Source of the DNA: Magicicada septendecula
Lineage: Eukaryota > Arthropoda > Insecta > Hemiptera > Cicadidae
Assembly (NCBI GenBank): GCA_034769895.1
Contig: CM068367.1
Coordinates: forward strand, 314,773,986-314,837,985
Reading direction: 5' to 3'
DNA length: 64,000 nt
Shown here: positions 37,103 to 47,519 of the stretch, piece by piece
How positions within the stretch are numbered: position 1 is the stretch's first letter
How the letters are laid out: every line of letters starts with the position of its first letter
Notes under the pieces: model-generated
Seen by the model: the letters and a program-made list of their open reading frames with translations, nothing else
Databases searched by the model: none
What the model was told of the DNA's origin: nothing
Position numbers and translations under genes: made by a program

Positions 37103-39786
37103 CTATGGGGGGTCGTCCAGCAGAGTGCGGGGTCTCTTGACTACGTGGCAAGGGGGACCTTCGTCCCTGGCCAGGTCACGGAGGTGGGGGTATTGGGAGT
37201 CTGCAGCCCGGAAGAAGAGGCCCACAGAGATTCTGAAGACAAACTCTTCCACCGTTCGCAGACGGAGGCCCGTCCTGATAGCTCTGTTGCAAACAAACCA
37301 GGGCGAGTTGGAGAGGATACGGACGGAACTGTTTTGGAACTGTTCCAGCTTACGCTTCGTTGTGGCAGATAAGAGGGGCCACCACGCTGGGGCTGCGTAG
37401 GTGAATACTGTTCTGATAAGCAGGAGATAAAGAGTGAGTTTAGTGCGCAGTGAGAGGGGACTTCTGCGCGAGATAAGGGGAAAGATTTTGGCTCTGACGC
37501 CACGGGCTTGTCGGAGTTTGGTTTGGACGTGGCCGGCGAAGCTTAGTCGACTGTCGATAGACACTCCCAAGTACTTCACCGACTTCTTCCAAGCGATAGG
37601 GTTCCCATCTAGGGTTAGGGGCTGGCATGCGGTCCGCTTGCGCGTGATGCAGATCGCTTCGGATTTCTCCGCGTTGATCACCACGCGCCACTTACGTAGC
37701 CAGGGAGGCAGAAGGTCGAGTTGGCGTTGTATCACTGTGCTAGCAAAACCAGGGTTCTGCGAGCTGTAGTGATACATGGCATCGTCAGCAAAAAGGGAAA
37801 GAGTGACGTTGGGATATACGGGCAAGTCGTTCGTGTACACGAGGTACAGAACCGGGCCGAGGACTGATCCTTGGGGAACGCCAGCGTCTATGGGGCGGTC
37901 AGAAGAGACCGCTCCATCTACGCTAATGTGAAAAGTCCGGCCGCGGAGATACGACCAGAACAGTCTCACAGTAGATGCGGGAAGGGGCGTGTGTGCCAGT
38001 TTATAGAGCAGACCTTCGTGCCAGACACGGTCGAAGGCCTTACTAACGTCCAAGAGGACGGCTGCGGTGTGCAGCTTTTTGTTTGCAGCGTCAGAGAACT
38101 GGGTAACGACGCGGACTAGTTGGAGGGTGGTTGAATGCTCCCTGCGAAACCCATACTGTTCGCTGCGGATGAAACCATCAAGCAGCGGTACAACACGGGC
38201 GTGCAGGAGGCGCTCAAACACCTTCGATAACACGGGCAGTAGTGAGATGGGGCGATAATTTTCAGGGAACATGCGAGATTTCCCGGGTTTGGGGATCATG
38301 ATTACCCTTGCATTTTTCCACAGGCGAGGGAAGTAATTGAGGCGGAGACATGAGTTGAACACGTCCATGATATGGTCAGTGACAACTGATGGGGCATTGT
38401 TTAGGGCGTTCGCTCCTATTCTGTCCGGGCCGCAGGCCCGTTTAGGATTCAGCCGTGCGATAGCATGGACGAGATCGGCTTTTTCAAAGGGGGTGGGGGA
38501 TCCGTCAAAGGTTGGGCGAGATAGTTTTCGAGGAAGTCCTCGACGCGAGCCATGTGGTCCGCATCGAAGACGCCTCTGTGAGGGGTAAATTGTTCCTCAA
38601 CGGAGTTTGCGAAGACCTCAGCCTTGCGCTCCGGTGAATGAACAACACCCGTCGGGGAGTCGAGGGGGTGGCGAGTCCTCTTTTCGCCAAGGAGGCGACC
38701 AGTAGCCTGCCAGACGGAGGCGTGGTCGACTTCCAGGGATTCAAGATAGTTGTCCCAGCTATGCTGATTGACATCAAGCAGGAGTTGCTTTACGTAATCA
38801 GACTGTCGGCGATACTTCCGCTTGACAGCGGGATCGCGAGTGTTTTGCCAGCTGCGGCGAAGGCGCCGCCACTGGCTGATGGCTTCTTGGACGTCGACAG
38901 GGAGTTGAGACTTCCTACGATGTGCTGGAACAGTGTAAGAGTGGGTATCCATGCAGTGGGTAAGTGTGTCATGGAGATGTGTGACTTGGCGGTCCAGCTC
39001 CCTTCGAGAGGGCGCTGGGGCCTCGGGGGCTGATGGGAACCTACGGCACAGCTCGTCGTGGTAAGAGCGCCAGTTGACTCTCTTACAAGGACGGGCAGGC
39101 GGGGAGTCGCTTGTTCGTCGGAGCGTCACAACCAGTGGATTGTGGTCGGACGATAGGGCTGAGATGGCCTCGACCAGGATGGGGCAGACAGCGTCCTTGA
39201 CAATAACTATGTCGAGAACGTCTGGCTGGTTGGCAGGGTTGGCGGGGATGAATGTCGTTTCGGCTGGGCCGATGACGAGGACGTCAGGCCTGGTCGAGGC
39301 GTATTGGGCGAGAGCACGACCTCTTTGATTAGTCAAGCGACTATTCCAAGACGGGTCTTTGCAGTTCATGTCTCCGACTGCAATGGTTGGTAGATCGTGG
39401 TTAAGGAGCGCGTCAAGCTCCTGGGGGTTTGGCACCAGGCCAGGTTTGTTGTAGACGGAGACCAGCCGAAGCTCGGTTCCCGCTACGCTGATTGCGACCG
39501 CAGTCGCTTCAATGTTGGTAGTCGGGGGGGTAGGTAGAGGTCGGTGAGATAATCGCCTGTGGATGAGAATGGCTGTGCCGCCAGATGCGGCTCTGGTGAG
39601 TGGCACTGGGCGGTCCGTACGATAGGTAGCGTAAGCTGGTAGGTTAAATCGGTGTTGGGGGCGCAGATGGGTTTCGGAGAGGAGGACTACGTCCGCGTCA
39701 TACTCGCACGTGAAGCAGGCCAGCTCAGCTCGCCGCCCGGCTACGCCATTTGCGTTCCAAGCAACGAGTGTGAGAGGCCTAGCCAT
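37103..39786 (-). pseudogene. LINE copy 1 ORF2: AP endonuclease + reverse transcriptase, one frameshift
   Basis: The start ATG at 39786 overlaps the ORF1 end. About 894 codons, the normal jockey ORF2 size. The N-terminal APE-type endonuclease shows LVAWNANGV, LLSETHL, GDMNCKDPSWNSR and SSDHNPL, which nicks the target DNA. The RT follows with IPKPGKSRMFPENYRPISLL, EQYGFRREHST, LLDVSKAFDRVWHEG, AGVPQGSVLGP and the active-site FADD. A one-base shift in the paired G5 runs at 38489-38499 (C runs on the coding strand) separates endonuclease and RT. On either side the frame is intact, with PFEKADLVHAIARLNPKRAC continuing the RT frame. Otherwise apparently functional motifs. Confidence 0.9.
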
Positions 39787-41319
39787 TACGGGCGAGCAAC
39801 AAGGACGTAAGGGAGGTCATGATTGTGACGACCAGAGAGTTCAGGTCGCGCGCAGCAACTAGTTTGGGCAGGAGATCTTCCATCCAGTCTTGCAACTCCG
39901 CGATCGTTAGCACGCCCTCATCGGGCTCGCTCACGGCCGCGGGGCGGCGGACTAGCTGGGGAGCTGGCTTCGAGGTTTCTGGGGCTGCCTCGGGCTTAGG
40001 TGGTTGGACCGATGGTAGTTGCTGAGCGGTGGAAGGTTTTTTAGAAGGAGCTTTAGCAGCTGGGGGTTTCTGTTTGGGCTTCGGAGCCTTCGCGCGTTGA
40101 GGCGCGGATGCGGGTTTAGATGCGACGGCTGCCGCGAATGACTTGGCGGTGGAGGGAGGCTCCGTAGTTGTAGCAGGGTGTGGGTCGTCACTGGGACGAC
40201 GAGGTTGGACGGGCGGTTGGCGGGCTGGGGCAGCCGCCGGACTTTGGTTTGGCGCTGAGGCCGGGTCGGGTTGCGGTGCCGGATCTCGTCCATCTCTTGC
40301 TTCCGCTCAAGGGCAGATTGGTAGCGTTCGCAGCCTCTCCAGTTGGCTGGATGGTTCTTTTCGCAGTTTGCGCACTTTGCGTCGGCGTTAGGGTCCTTCG
40401 TGCAAGCGCCCTTAGGATGACCTTCGCCGCAGCGTACGGAACGAGGTGCCATGTGGCAGTTGTAAGAGGCGTGGCCGTACCTCTGGCAGTTGTAACACTG
40501 CGGAGGGCCGGTGGGGGTGTTATACCTGGAGACTTCAATCCGGAGGCATAAAAGCTCTCGGAGGGAGTAGATGAGTTGGTAGTCTCCTACCTTCTTGAGC
40601 TTAATAAAAAAAGACGTTGACCTTCCGTTTTTGGCGGTCAACGAGTGGAATGCAGGAGGTTGGAATGAAGCCAAGGCTCTCCAACTCCTCGATAATGTCA
40701 GTCGGGGCTACATCGTGGGGGATGCCACGGATGGTTACCTTGATTTCTTTCTCCTGAGGGAGACCAAAGGTGTGGAATTGAACGTTTAAGTCAATCAGGG
40801 TTTTCTGGACGAAGCGAAATTCGTCGGGAGTCCTAGTTTTGATGCGGAGAAGCTTCCCCTGGTGATAAATATCGATAGGGAAAGCTGCCGCCTGTTTGAT
40901 GGTTTTTGCAAAAGCATGCCGCACTTTGGGGGCGTCAATAACTATGGGTGGCATGTGGAATGGTTCAGAAGACTGAGGGGTTGGCTGAGCACCTGCCCCG
41001 GTAGTGGGAGCCGAGCCACCACTGGTTCCGGCCCGCCCGAGGAAGAGGAGAAGGTCCGTTTCCGGCCCTTCACCTTTTTCCAGGCAGGGCCGCCGTCAGT
41101 GGCGCCGGGCACAACAGTACCGGGGTGGTCCTGAGAAGGGCCTGGTTCGGAAGGCGGACTTGCCGGGGAGTCCATCTCCATGAACTCGCCGGCGCAGTCC
41201 GCCGCCGGGTTGGGTGCTGTCGGCCCTAAAAAGGGCCGATCAGGGCGAAGGGTAGAGATAGGTGCTTGGGTACCGCAAGCGGTACCCAAGGAGCGATCGG
41301 ATGTTTGAGAGGTGGACAT
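39779..41319 (-). pseudogene. LINE copy 1 ORF1: PRE_C2HC + zinc-knuckle protein, three frameshifts
   Basis: Nucleic-acid-binding gag-like protein of jockey elements. The start is the ATG at 41319 (MSTSQTSDRS). Order: a Pro/Ser-rich N-terminus, a PRE_C2HC domain (KTRTPDEFRFVQKTLIDL, KVTIRGIPHDVAPTDIIEEL), three Cys-His knuckles (CYNCQRYGHASYNC, a second with CGEGHPKGAC, a third with CANCEKNHPANWRGC), a Pro/Ala/Lys-rich stretch, and a C-terminal TIAELQDWMEDLLPKL helix ending ARNG. Frameshifts are near 40977-40990 (G4 run), 40603-40616 (A7 run) and 40230-40290. The stop at 39781-39779 overlaps the ORF2 ATG. Confidence 0.85.
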
Positions 41320-41795
41320 GCCACCTCTCAAAAGTGGGTAGGGAACAGAGATCTAACAGAGGGGTAATGTACGGCTTCGTTAGATACCGAACTTTGTGCA
41401 ATGTTCGGTTTCCACCGTACTCTTTACCTCGGAGGTGTCCAAGGTCGGTTACCACTGGTGGGGCCTTCCAAGGATCTCTCGGGGCAGCGCTAGCAAGGAA
41501 GCGAGAGAGCCGACGTCCACTCACCTGAAGAGTCTATCCGGTAGCCGGTTCCCACGCAGTTGCCCAGGTCCAGTCCGTGAGGCAGTCGGCGAAATGCAGG
41601 CTGGTCTCAAGATGTCCTGTCCTGTTGCTAGTGGTGTGGTAAAGTTGGCTGGTCGAGAGCGAGATGTTTCCTCTTCAAGAGCTGGACTTCTCCCGCCAGG
41701 TCAGAGCTGTTGGGTTGTGCGTCGTGAGACGACCCAATGGGTTCCTAGTTCCGAGCCTCCGGTAGGGGCTCCTGCCTAGTGGTCCTGTCCAGACG
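41320..41795 (-). other. LINE copy 1 5' UTR / internal promoter region
   Basis: GC-rich leader between the junction with copy 2 and the ORF1 ATG. LINEs of this clade have internal promoters here. A perfect inverted pair (GCTTGGGTACCGC / GCGGTACCCAAG, about 41262-41290) is visible just inside ORF1. No core promoter motif could be assigned. Confidence 0.5.
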
Positions 41796-41814
41796 GAATA
41801 TAGATTAATTAATT

Positions 41815-41820
41815 TTTATT
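41815..41820 (-). terminator. Polyadenylation signal of LINE copy 2
   Basis: AATAAA on the minus strand, 34 bases after the ORF2 stop, in an AT-rich tail that ends the element. Confidence 0.6.
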
Positions 41821-41853
41821 GATCGTTACAACGACATGCTCGTACTAGGTCGA

Positions 41854-44538
41854 CTAGTACAGTATTTGTCGAGGCCGTTTCCAAGAATCACCTGGACGTG
41901 GTCGGTACTTGCCAAGGCCAGCTATGAGTGGGTTTGTCTGGGTCCTCGCAGCTCGGACGTAGAATTTACTTGCAAGTCGCCTTGCGGTGTCATCCAAGGA
42001 GCGGACACCGAGTCCTCTTCTCAGGAGACGAGAAGAAAACCGATAGGGGACTTTGGCCGCTAGCCGAAGCCCTCTATCGAGAACGCTTTGCAACCTTCTT
42101 TTATGAACGGTTGCGAGGTAGCCCCAGACGGGAAGAGCGTAGGTAATGATCGGCAAAAGGTACGCGTTGACGATCAACTTACCCAGCTTGCGGGTCATAG
42201 CCTTGTTGGCAAGTATCGGAAACAGTTGCGCGAGACGAGCGGACGCTTTCTTTCGCATCGTCTCAGCGTGGACACGCCAGGTGAGCCGACGATCAAGGTG
42301 GACACCGAGGTACTTTACTTCTCGCGACCAGGGCAAGTACGTTCTACCGAGTCTCACTCGGCCTCGTGGTTCTTTCCGGCGCTTTGTGAATAGCACCGCA
42401 GAGCTCTTGGTTTCGTTGACGGCTACTTTCCAGCTTTCCGTCCACGTCGAATACGCATCGAGTGCGCGCTGAAGTCGTGGGATAGCAAAGTCTGCGTTCC
42501 GATCGGCGGTATAGACCGCCGTGTCGTCGGCAAACAAAGCCATCTGGACTCCAGGCTCTCTGAGTGCGTCGTTGACATACACGGAGAACAGGAGAGGCCC
42601 TAGCACGCTACCTTGAGGTACCCCGGCTGTAATACGTCTCTCGGAAGAGACGTGGTCGTCTATTCGCACGCAGAAAGTCCTCTCCGTCAGAAAGCTAGCA
42701 ATCAAGCGAAGGTAGCAATCTGGGAGCTGGATTTCCCGGAGCTTGAACAAGAGCCCGTCGTGCCAGACACTATCAAAGGCCTTTTCCACATCTAGGAAAC
42801 AGGCGACAGTCTGCTCTTTCCGACACCCGGCGTCCGTGATTTATTCCACCAGTCTCATCAGTTGATGAGTGGTGGAATGCCCCACACGGAAGCCGAACTG
42901 TTCGGGGACCAGTACATCGAAATTTCTTAGATGATCTAGTACTCTCCGTTGTACGAGACGTTCGAGGACCTTTGACGTGGCTGACAGTAGACTAATGGGC
43001 CGGAGGTTGCCGGGACAGGAAGCGTCCTTTCCCTGCTTCGGGATCACTATAACCGTCGCCTTACGCCATTTCTGGGGAAAATAGGCCAGTCTAAGACACG
43101 CGTTGAACAGCGCGACCAAGAAAAGTACTCCTCGCTCCGGGAGTCGAGTAAGAGCGGCGTTCGAGACGCCGTCCGGGCCAGGAGCTTTTCTTGGCACGAG
43201 TTCAACGAGCCGATCTGTGACCTCTTCCCTAGTAATGGGTTCGGGCTCCGTAGTGATCGGAAGAGACAGAAAGTCTTCCACTTCGTTCTCGACTTCTTCG
43301 TCGAAGTCCCAGTCCATGGGCGGGTTAGGTGCGAACTGTCGCTCAAAACACGCGCCCAAGTACTCGGCCTTCGCCTCCGGGCGAGCCAGGATTTGACCGA
43401 AAGGTCCAGCAATGGCAGGGATGCGAGGCCGGCGCCTCTTCCCTACCAACGCCGAAGGTATCCGGTAAGGGCTACTTTCGTCCGATCCGTCCCCTGCCTG
43501 GGCCACGGCGAGTTCCCAACAGCGTCTCCGGGAGGCCTGCATTTCACGACGTAAAATGCCGGTCGCCCGGTTGTACGCTGCCTTGTCGGCCGGATCACGG
43601 GTCCGCTGCCAGCGTCTCCGGAGGCGATTTCTCTCGCAAGCGAGAGCACTCGTCTCCTCTGGGATCCGCTGCCAGTGGGGCGTGACGCCAGGCTTCATCC
43701 TGGAAGACGCGTCGATCGCAGATACGACAGCCTCGTCAAACGCGGCAACTGCCTCGTCGACTTGGCGGAAGGTTTCGAGTGGTCCCGCGTCTGGCAATCG
43801 GCGACTTAACGCCGGGCCATAGCGATCCCATTCTACCACCTTCCTGACATCTCTGCGTACGACGTGCTGGGTAGCGACGTGTATCAGGATAGGGAGATGA
43901 TCGGACGATAGTTCCGTTAGCGCGGACACATGGACCGGACAGTCAATTCCTTGAATCACCGCTATGTCCAAGACATCGGGAGCCGCGTTGCGTTGTGAGG
44001 GGTAGAACGTAGGTTGGGTAGGCCCAATCACTTGTATCCTGCGAGAATCGGCAAACCTGCGTAAACGTTTCCCGTTTGGGGCAGTCAAGCGACTGTTCCA
44101 ATCCCGATGTTTACAGTTCAGGTCGCCGGCCATGATGACCCTCCTGTGTGCATCGAACGCGACAGCTAGATCGGGGTGAAGGAGCTCTTTTTGCGGCGGT
44201 TTATACGCCGCTACCATCTGTACACCGCCTAGAGTGTTTAACAACTCCACAGCGGTGCCTTCGAGGTGAGTCATTGCAGGCAAGACGACTCGGTGATGCT
44301 CAAGGTTGAGCCTCACCGCGACGGCAGTACCGCCACCAGCAGTGCCCGGTCTGTCGTTTCGATAGCACACATAGTTGGCCAGTCGTAACCGACTCGCAGG
44401 AGTCAAGTGGGTCTCATTGAGAAGCACTACATCGGGTTTGAGTCGGGCCAGTAATTCTTGGAGTTCCTGGATCTTGTTGGACAACCCGTTGGCGTTCCAG
44501 GAAAGAATCGAGAGATCTCGTTTGAGGACCCGACTCAT
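41854..44538 (-). pseudogene. LINE copy 2 ORF2: endonuclease + RT, single in-frame stop
   Basis: The true start is the ATG at 44538 (MSRVLKRDLS), which overlaps the ORF1 TGA. The frame runs about 894 codons to 41854 with one interruption, a TAA at 42841-42843 where copy 3 has a Cys codon (MRLVEC). The same frame continues on both sides. Endonuclease motifs: LSWNANGL, LLNETHLTP, AGDLNCKHRDWNSRL, DVLDIAV, SSDHLPI. RT motifs: VIVIPKQGKDASCPGNLRPI, EQFGFRVGHST, FLDVEKAFDSVWHDG, AGVPQGSVLGPLL and active-site FADDTAVY. The C-terminal VKYLGVHLDRRLTW and RGLGVRSLDD blocks are complete. Functional motifs look intact, so this copy was inactivated recently or the stop is an error. Confidence 0.9.
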
Positions 44539-44815
44539 AGAAGACCTACACAAGTGGCGGCTTCCACCAAGAGCATGAATCTCTCAGTAATATCAGCAGT
44601 CTCCAAGCGGGAGCGGATGGACCTGAAGGTCTGGGCGACTTTGTTGAGATCGAACTCAGCAAGGAAGTCTTTGACGACCTGGTAGTTGTCAGGTACGGTT
44701 CTTGGGGCAGATTGCCCGGAGACACACAACTGGGGGTTGCGCGGCCAGCGCGAAGCGCGGGTCGCGAGTAGTGCAGTGTCCCGAGTCTCAGAAAGGACTC
44801 CTGCCACTGGGTCTG
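44535..44815 (-). pseudogene. LINE copy 2 ORF1, C-terminal remnant
   Basis: About 90 codons ending VEAATCVGLL and TGA. They match the C-terminus of copy 3 ORF1 (DFLAEFDLNKVAQTF versus DFLASYDLQKVAQTF; LLVEA shared). No ATG; the open frame simply begins at the truncation. Zinc knuckles are lost. Confidence 0.85.
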
Positions 44816-44883
44816 GGTGAGTTCAATATATACTTTTTATCTACTTATGGGGGGGGGGTCTGAAGCGACCTGCGATTGGTGGA

Positions 44884-47519
44884 TTATACCACCGGGACTA
44901 GCAAACGAGGTCGCTTCCAGGACTCACCTGGTCGCGGGGTGTATTTACCAAGTCCGGCAATGAGGGAATTGTGGGTCACTCTGTCGGAACGAACATAGAA
45001 TCGTCGCGCCAGGCGTCTCACGGTGTCATCAAGAGAGCGGACACCGAGTCCTCTCCTCAAAAGACGAGAAGAGTACCTCCGGGGGACTTTGCACGCGAGC
45101 TTCAGTCCCCGGTCGAGTACGCGCTGGAGCGTGATTCTATGACCACGAGCCAGGTATCCCCAAACAGGACAGGCGTAGGTAATCACCGGCAACACGTACG
45201 TGTTGACTATGAGCTTACCTAGCCGGGGGGTCATTGCCGGATTAGATAGCACGGGCCAGAGTCTACTGAGTTGCGCCGAAGCGCGTTGTCTGATTTGGTC
45301 CAGGGCACCTCGACGGGGCCTACTTTAAGCGGCCGAGGCCGCTTGCGTTTTCGCGAGAATATTACCGCGGCGCTCTTGGAAGCGTTAACGGCAACTCTCC
45401 AGTCATCGGTCCACCCGACATACGCGTCGAGTTGGCGCTGGAGCTTAACTGCCGCATAACTCGCGTTCGGCTCTGAGGCAAAAGCCGCAGTGTCGTCCGC
45501 GAACAGCGACAGTTTCACTCCAGGAACTCGGGGCGTGTCGTTGACAAACAACGAGAACAGGAGAGGCCCAAGGACACTTCCCTGAGGGACACCAGCGGTA
45601 ATACGCCTCTCCGAAGAGAGAGCGTGGTCTACTCTCACTCGGAAGCTACGGTCTCGCAGAAAGCTGCCGATCAAGTGAACGTAGCAGTCTGGGAGAAGGA
45701 CTTCCGTTAGTTTGTAAAGGACACCCTCGTGCCACACGCGGTCAAAGGCTTTCTCTACGTCTAGGAAGATTGCAGCCGTCTGTTTGCCCTGGCAGCCAGC
45801 CTCGGTTATGCATTCCACGAGTCTCATCAGCTGATGAGTCGAGGAGTGCAGCTCACGAAAGCCGAACTGTTCGGGGATCAGCACGTCTAGTCTTTCTAGA
45901 TGGTCGCGGATCCTACGCTGGATCAGACGCTCAAAAACCTTGGACGTCGCGGACAAGAGGCTGATGGGCCTGAGGTTTTCCACGCGAGAAGAATTCTTTC
46001 CCGGCTTGGGTATCACGATGACGGTAGCCGTTTTCCATTTCACCGGAAAATAGGCCAGTCTGAGGCATGAATTGAACAGGTCAGTGAGGAACTGGGTTCC
46101 TCGCTCCGGAAGGCGATGGAGGGCGGAATTCATGACTCCGTCCGGGCCAGGCGCCTTCCGGGGCTTGAGCTGAACAATCCTCTCAGAGACCTCCTCCGGG
46201 GAGATGGGCTCCGGCTGGACTGTGATATCGGCTGAAAGAAAGCGCTCTACCTCGCGGCAGATTTGCTCAGTGAAGGCCGGGTTCTTGGATGGGTTGGGAG
46301 CGAACTGACGCTCTAAACTGTCAGCCAAGAACTCTGCCTTCTCGAGGGGGCGGCCAAGGGGTTGACCGCCGGGTCCGGCCAGTGCGGGGAGAGGCGCGCG
46401 TTTGCGCTTTCCCGTTAGGGCACTGGGAATCCGCCAGACATTACGGTCCTCGGCAGGGCCATCCATCTGTGTTACAGCTAGCTCCCAGTTGCGTCTACGG
46501 AACGCCAGCATGTCGCGACGCAACTTGCCGGACGCTCTGTTGAACGCAGCCTTGTCAGCCGGGTCACGAGTCCTCTGCCAGCGTCTCCGGAGGCGATTCC
46601 TCTCGCAAGCGAGCTGAGACACCTCGTCGGGGATCCGCTGATAGTCGGGCGTGAGCCCCGGCTTCATCCGGGAGGACACGTCAACCGCCGAGACTACGGC
46701 TGTGTCGAATACAGCAACTGCCTCATCGACATGCTGGGTAGTGTCGAGCGGGATATGCTCTGGTAGGCGGCGACTGAACGCCGGGCCAAAGCGGTCCCAC
46801 TCGATTACCCGCCGCTCGTCGCGGACGGTGGCGTGCTGGGTAGCTATATGCACACTGATAGGGCAATGGTCCGAGGACAGTTCCGAAATGACGGAGACGT
46901 GGACCGGGCAATAAACGCCCCTGACCGCGGCAATGTCCAGTACGTCAGGGCGGGAGTTAGCCCTAGAGGGATAGTACGTAGGCCCGGTAGGACCCATGAC
47001 TGTGACCCGAGCCGCATCAGCATACCTGCGTAAGCGGGTCCCGTTTGGGTTCGCCAAGCGGCTCCCCCAATCGGGGTGCTTACAGTTCAGGTCGCCCGCC
47101 AGGACTACCCTCCTGTGTGCTCCAAAGACGGCCTCCAGATCGTTCGACAGGAGCTCCGTGTGTGGAGGCTTGTAGGCGGAAACCACGAGTAGACCGCCGA
47201 GAGCACCATGGAGCTCGACCGCGGTGCACTCGAGGTTCCGCCGCTGAGGCAGGACAACGCGGTGATGGCGAAGACTCGCCTTCACCGCGATGGCTGTGCC
47301 CCCTCCTGCGCGACCCGACCGGTCGTCCCGGTGGCACACGTAGTTGGGTAGTCGGAAACGACGATGCGGGGTCAGGTGCGTCTCGCCAAGAAGAAGCACG
47401 TCGGGCTTGTGACGGGCAACGAACTCTAAGAGCTCAGAATGCCGGGAAGCGAGGCCGTTGGCGTTCCACGCCACGAGCTCGAGGTCTCGCTTGAGGGATT
47501 GCCGTGGTTGTCCGTTCAT
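44884..47519 (-). pseudogene. LINE copy 3 ORF2: endonuclease + RT with internal deletion
   Basis: The start ATG at 47519 (MNGQPRQSLK) overlaps the ORF1 TGA at 47518-47516. The endonuclease is complete (LVAWNANGL, LLGETHLTP, AGDLNCKHPDWGSRL, SSDHCPI). The RT is complete through active-site FADDTAAF. After VEVPWTK near 45320 the frame is lost. Comparison with copy 2 shows that about 65 bp encoding the VKYLGVHLD...RLTW block are missing. Coding resumes in another frame (QRASAQLSRL, then LGKLIVNTYVLPVITYACPV) to the stop at 44884. Non-functional because of this deletion; otherwise open. Confidence 0.9.

Larger units (their letters stand above)
36540..41795 (-). mobile_element. Jockey-clade LINE, copy 1 (nearly full length)
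   Basis: GC-rich minus-strand element. It has a 5' UTR (about 41795-41320), ORF1 with zinc knuckles (41319-39779), ORF2 with endonuclease and RT (39786-37103), and a ~560-bp 3' UTR. The 5' edge is placed where the AT-rich 3' tail of the next LINE ends (41795-41820). The 3' edge is a composition break only. Both ORFs are frameshifted. Protein sequence places it in the jockey clade but in a different family from copies 2 and 3. Confidence 0.85.
41796..44821 (-). mobile_element. Jockey-clade LINE, copy 2 (5'-truncated in ORF1)
   Basis: Minus strand. Retains the last ~90 codons of ORF1, an almost intact ORF2 and a short AT-rich 3' UTR of about 58 bp with AATAAA. The 5' end is cut inside ORF1 and abuts the tail of copy 3. 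It is related to copy 3 (roughly two-thirds identical in the endonuclease by eye) but distinct. Confidence 0.88.
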
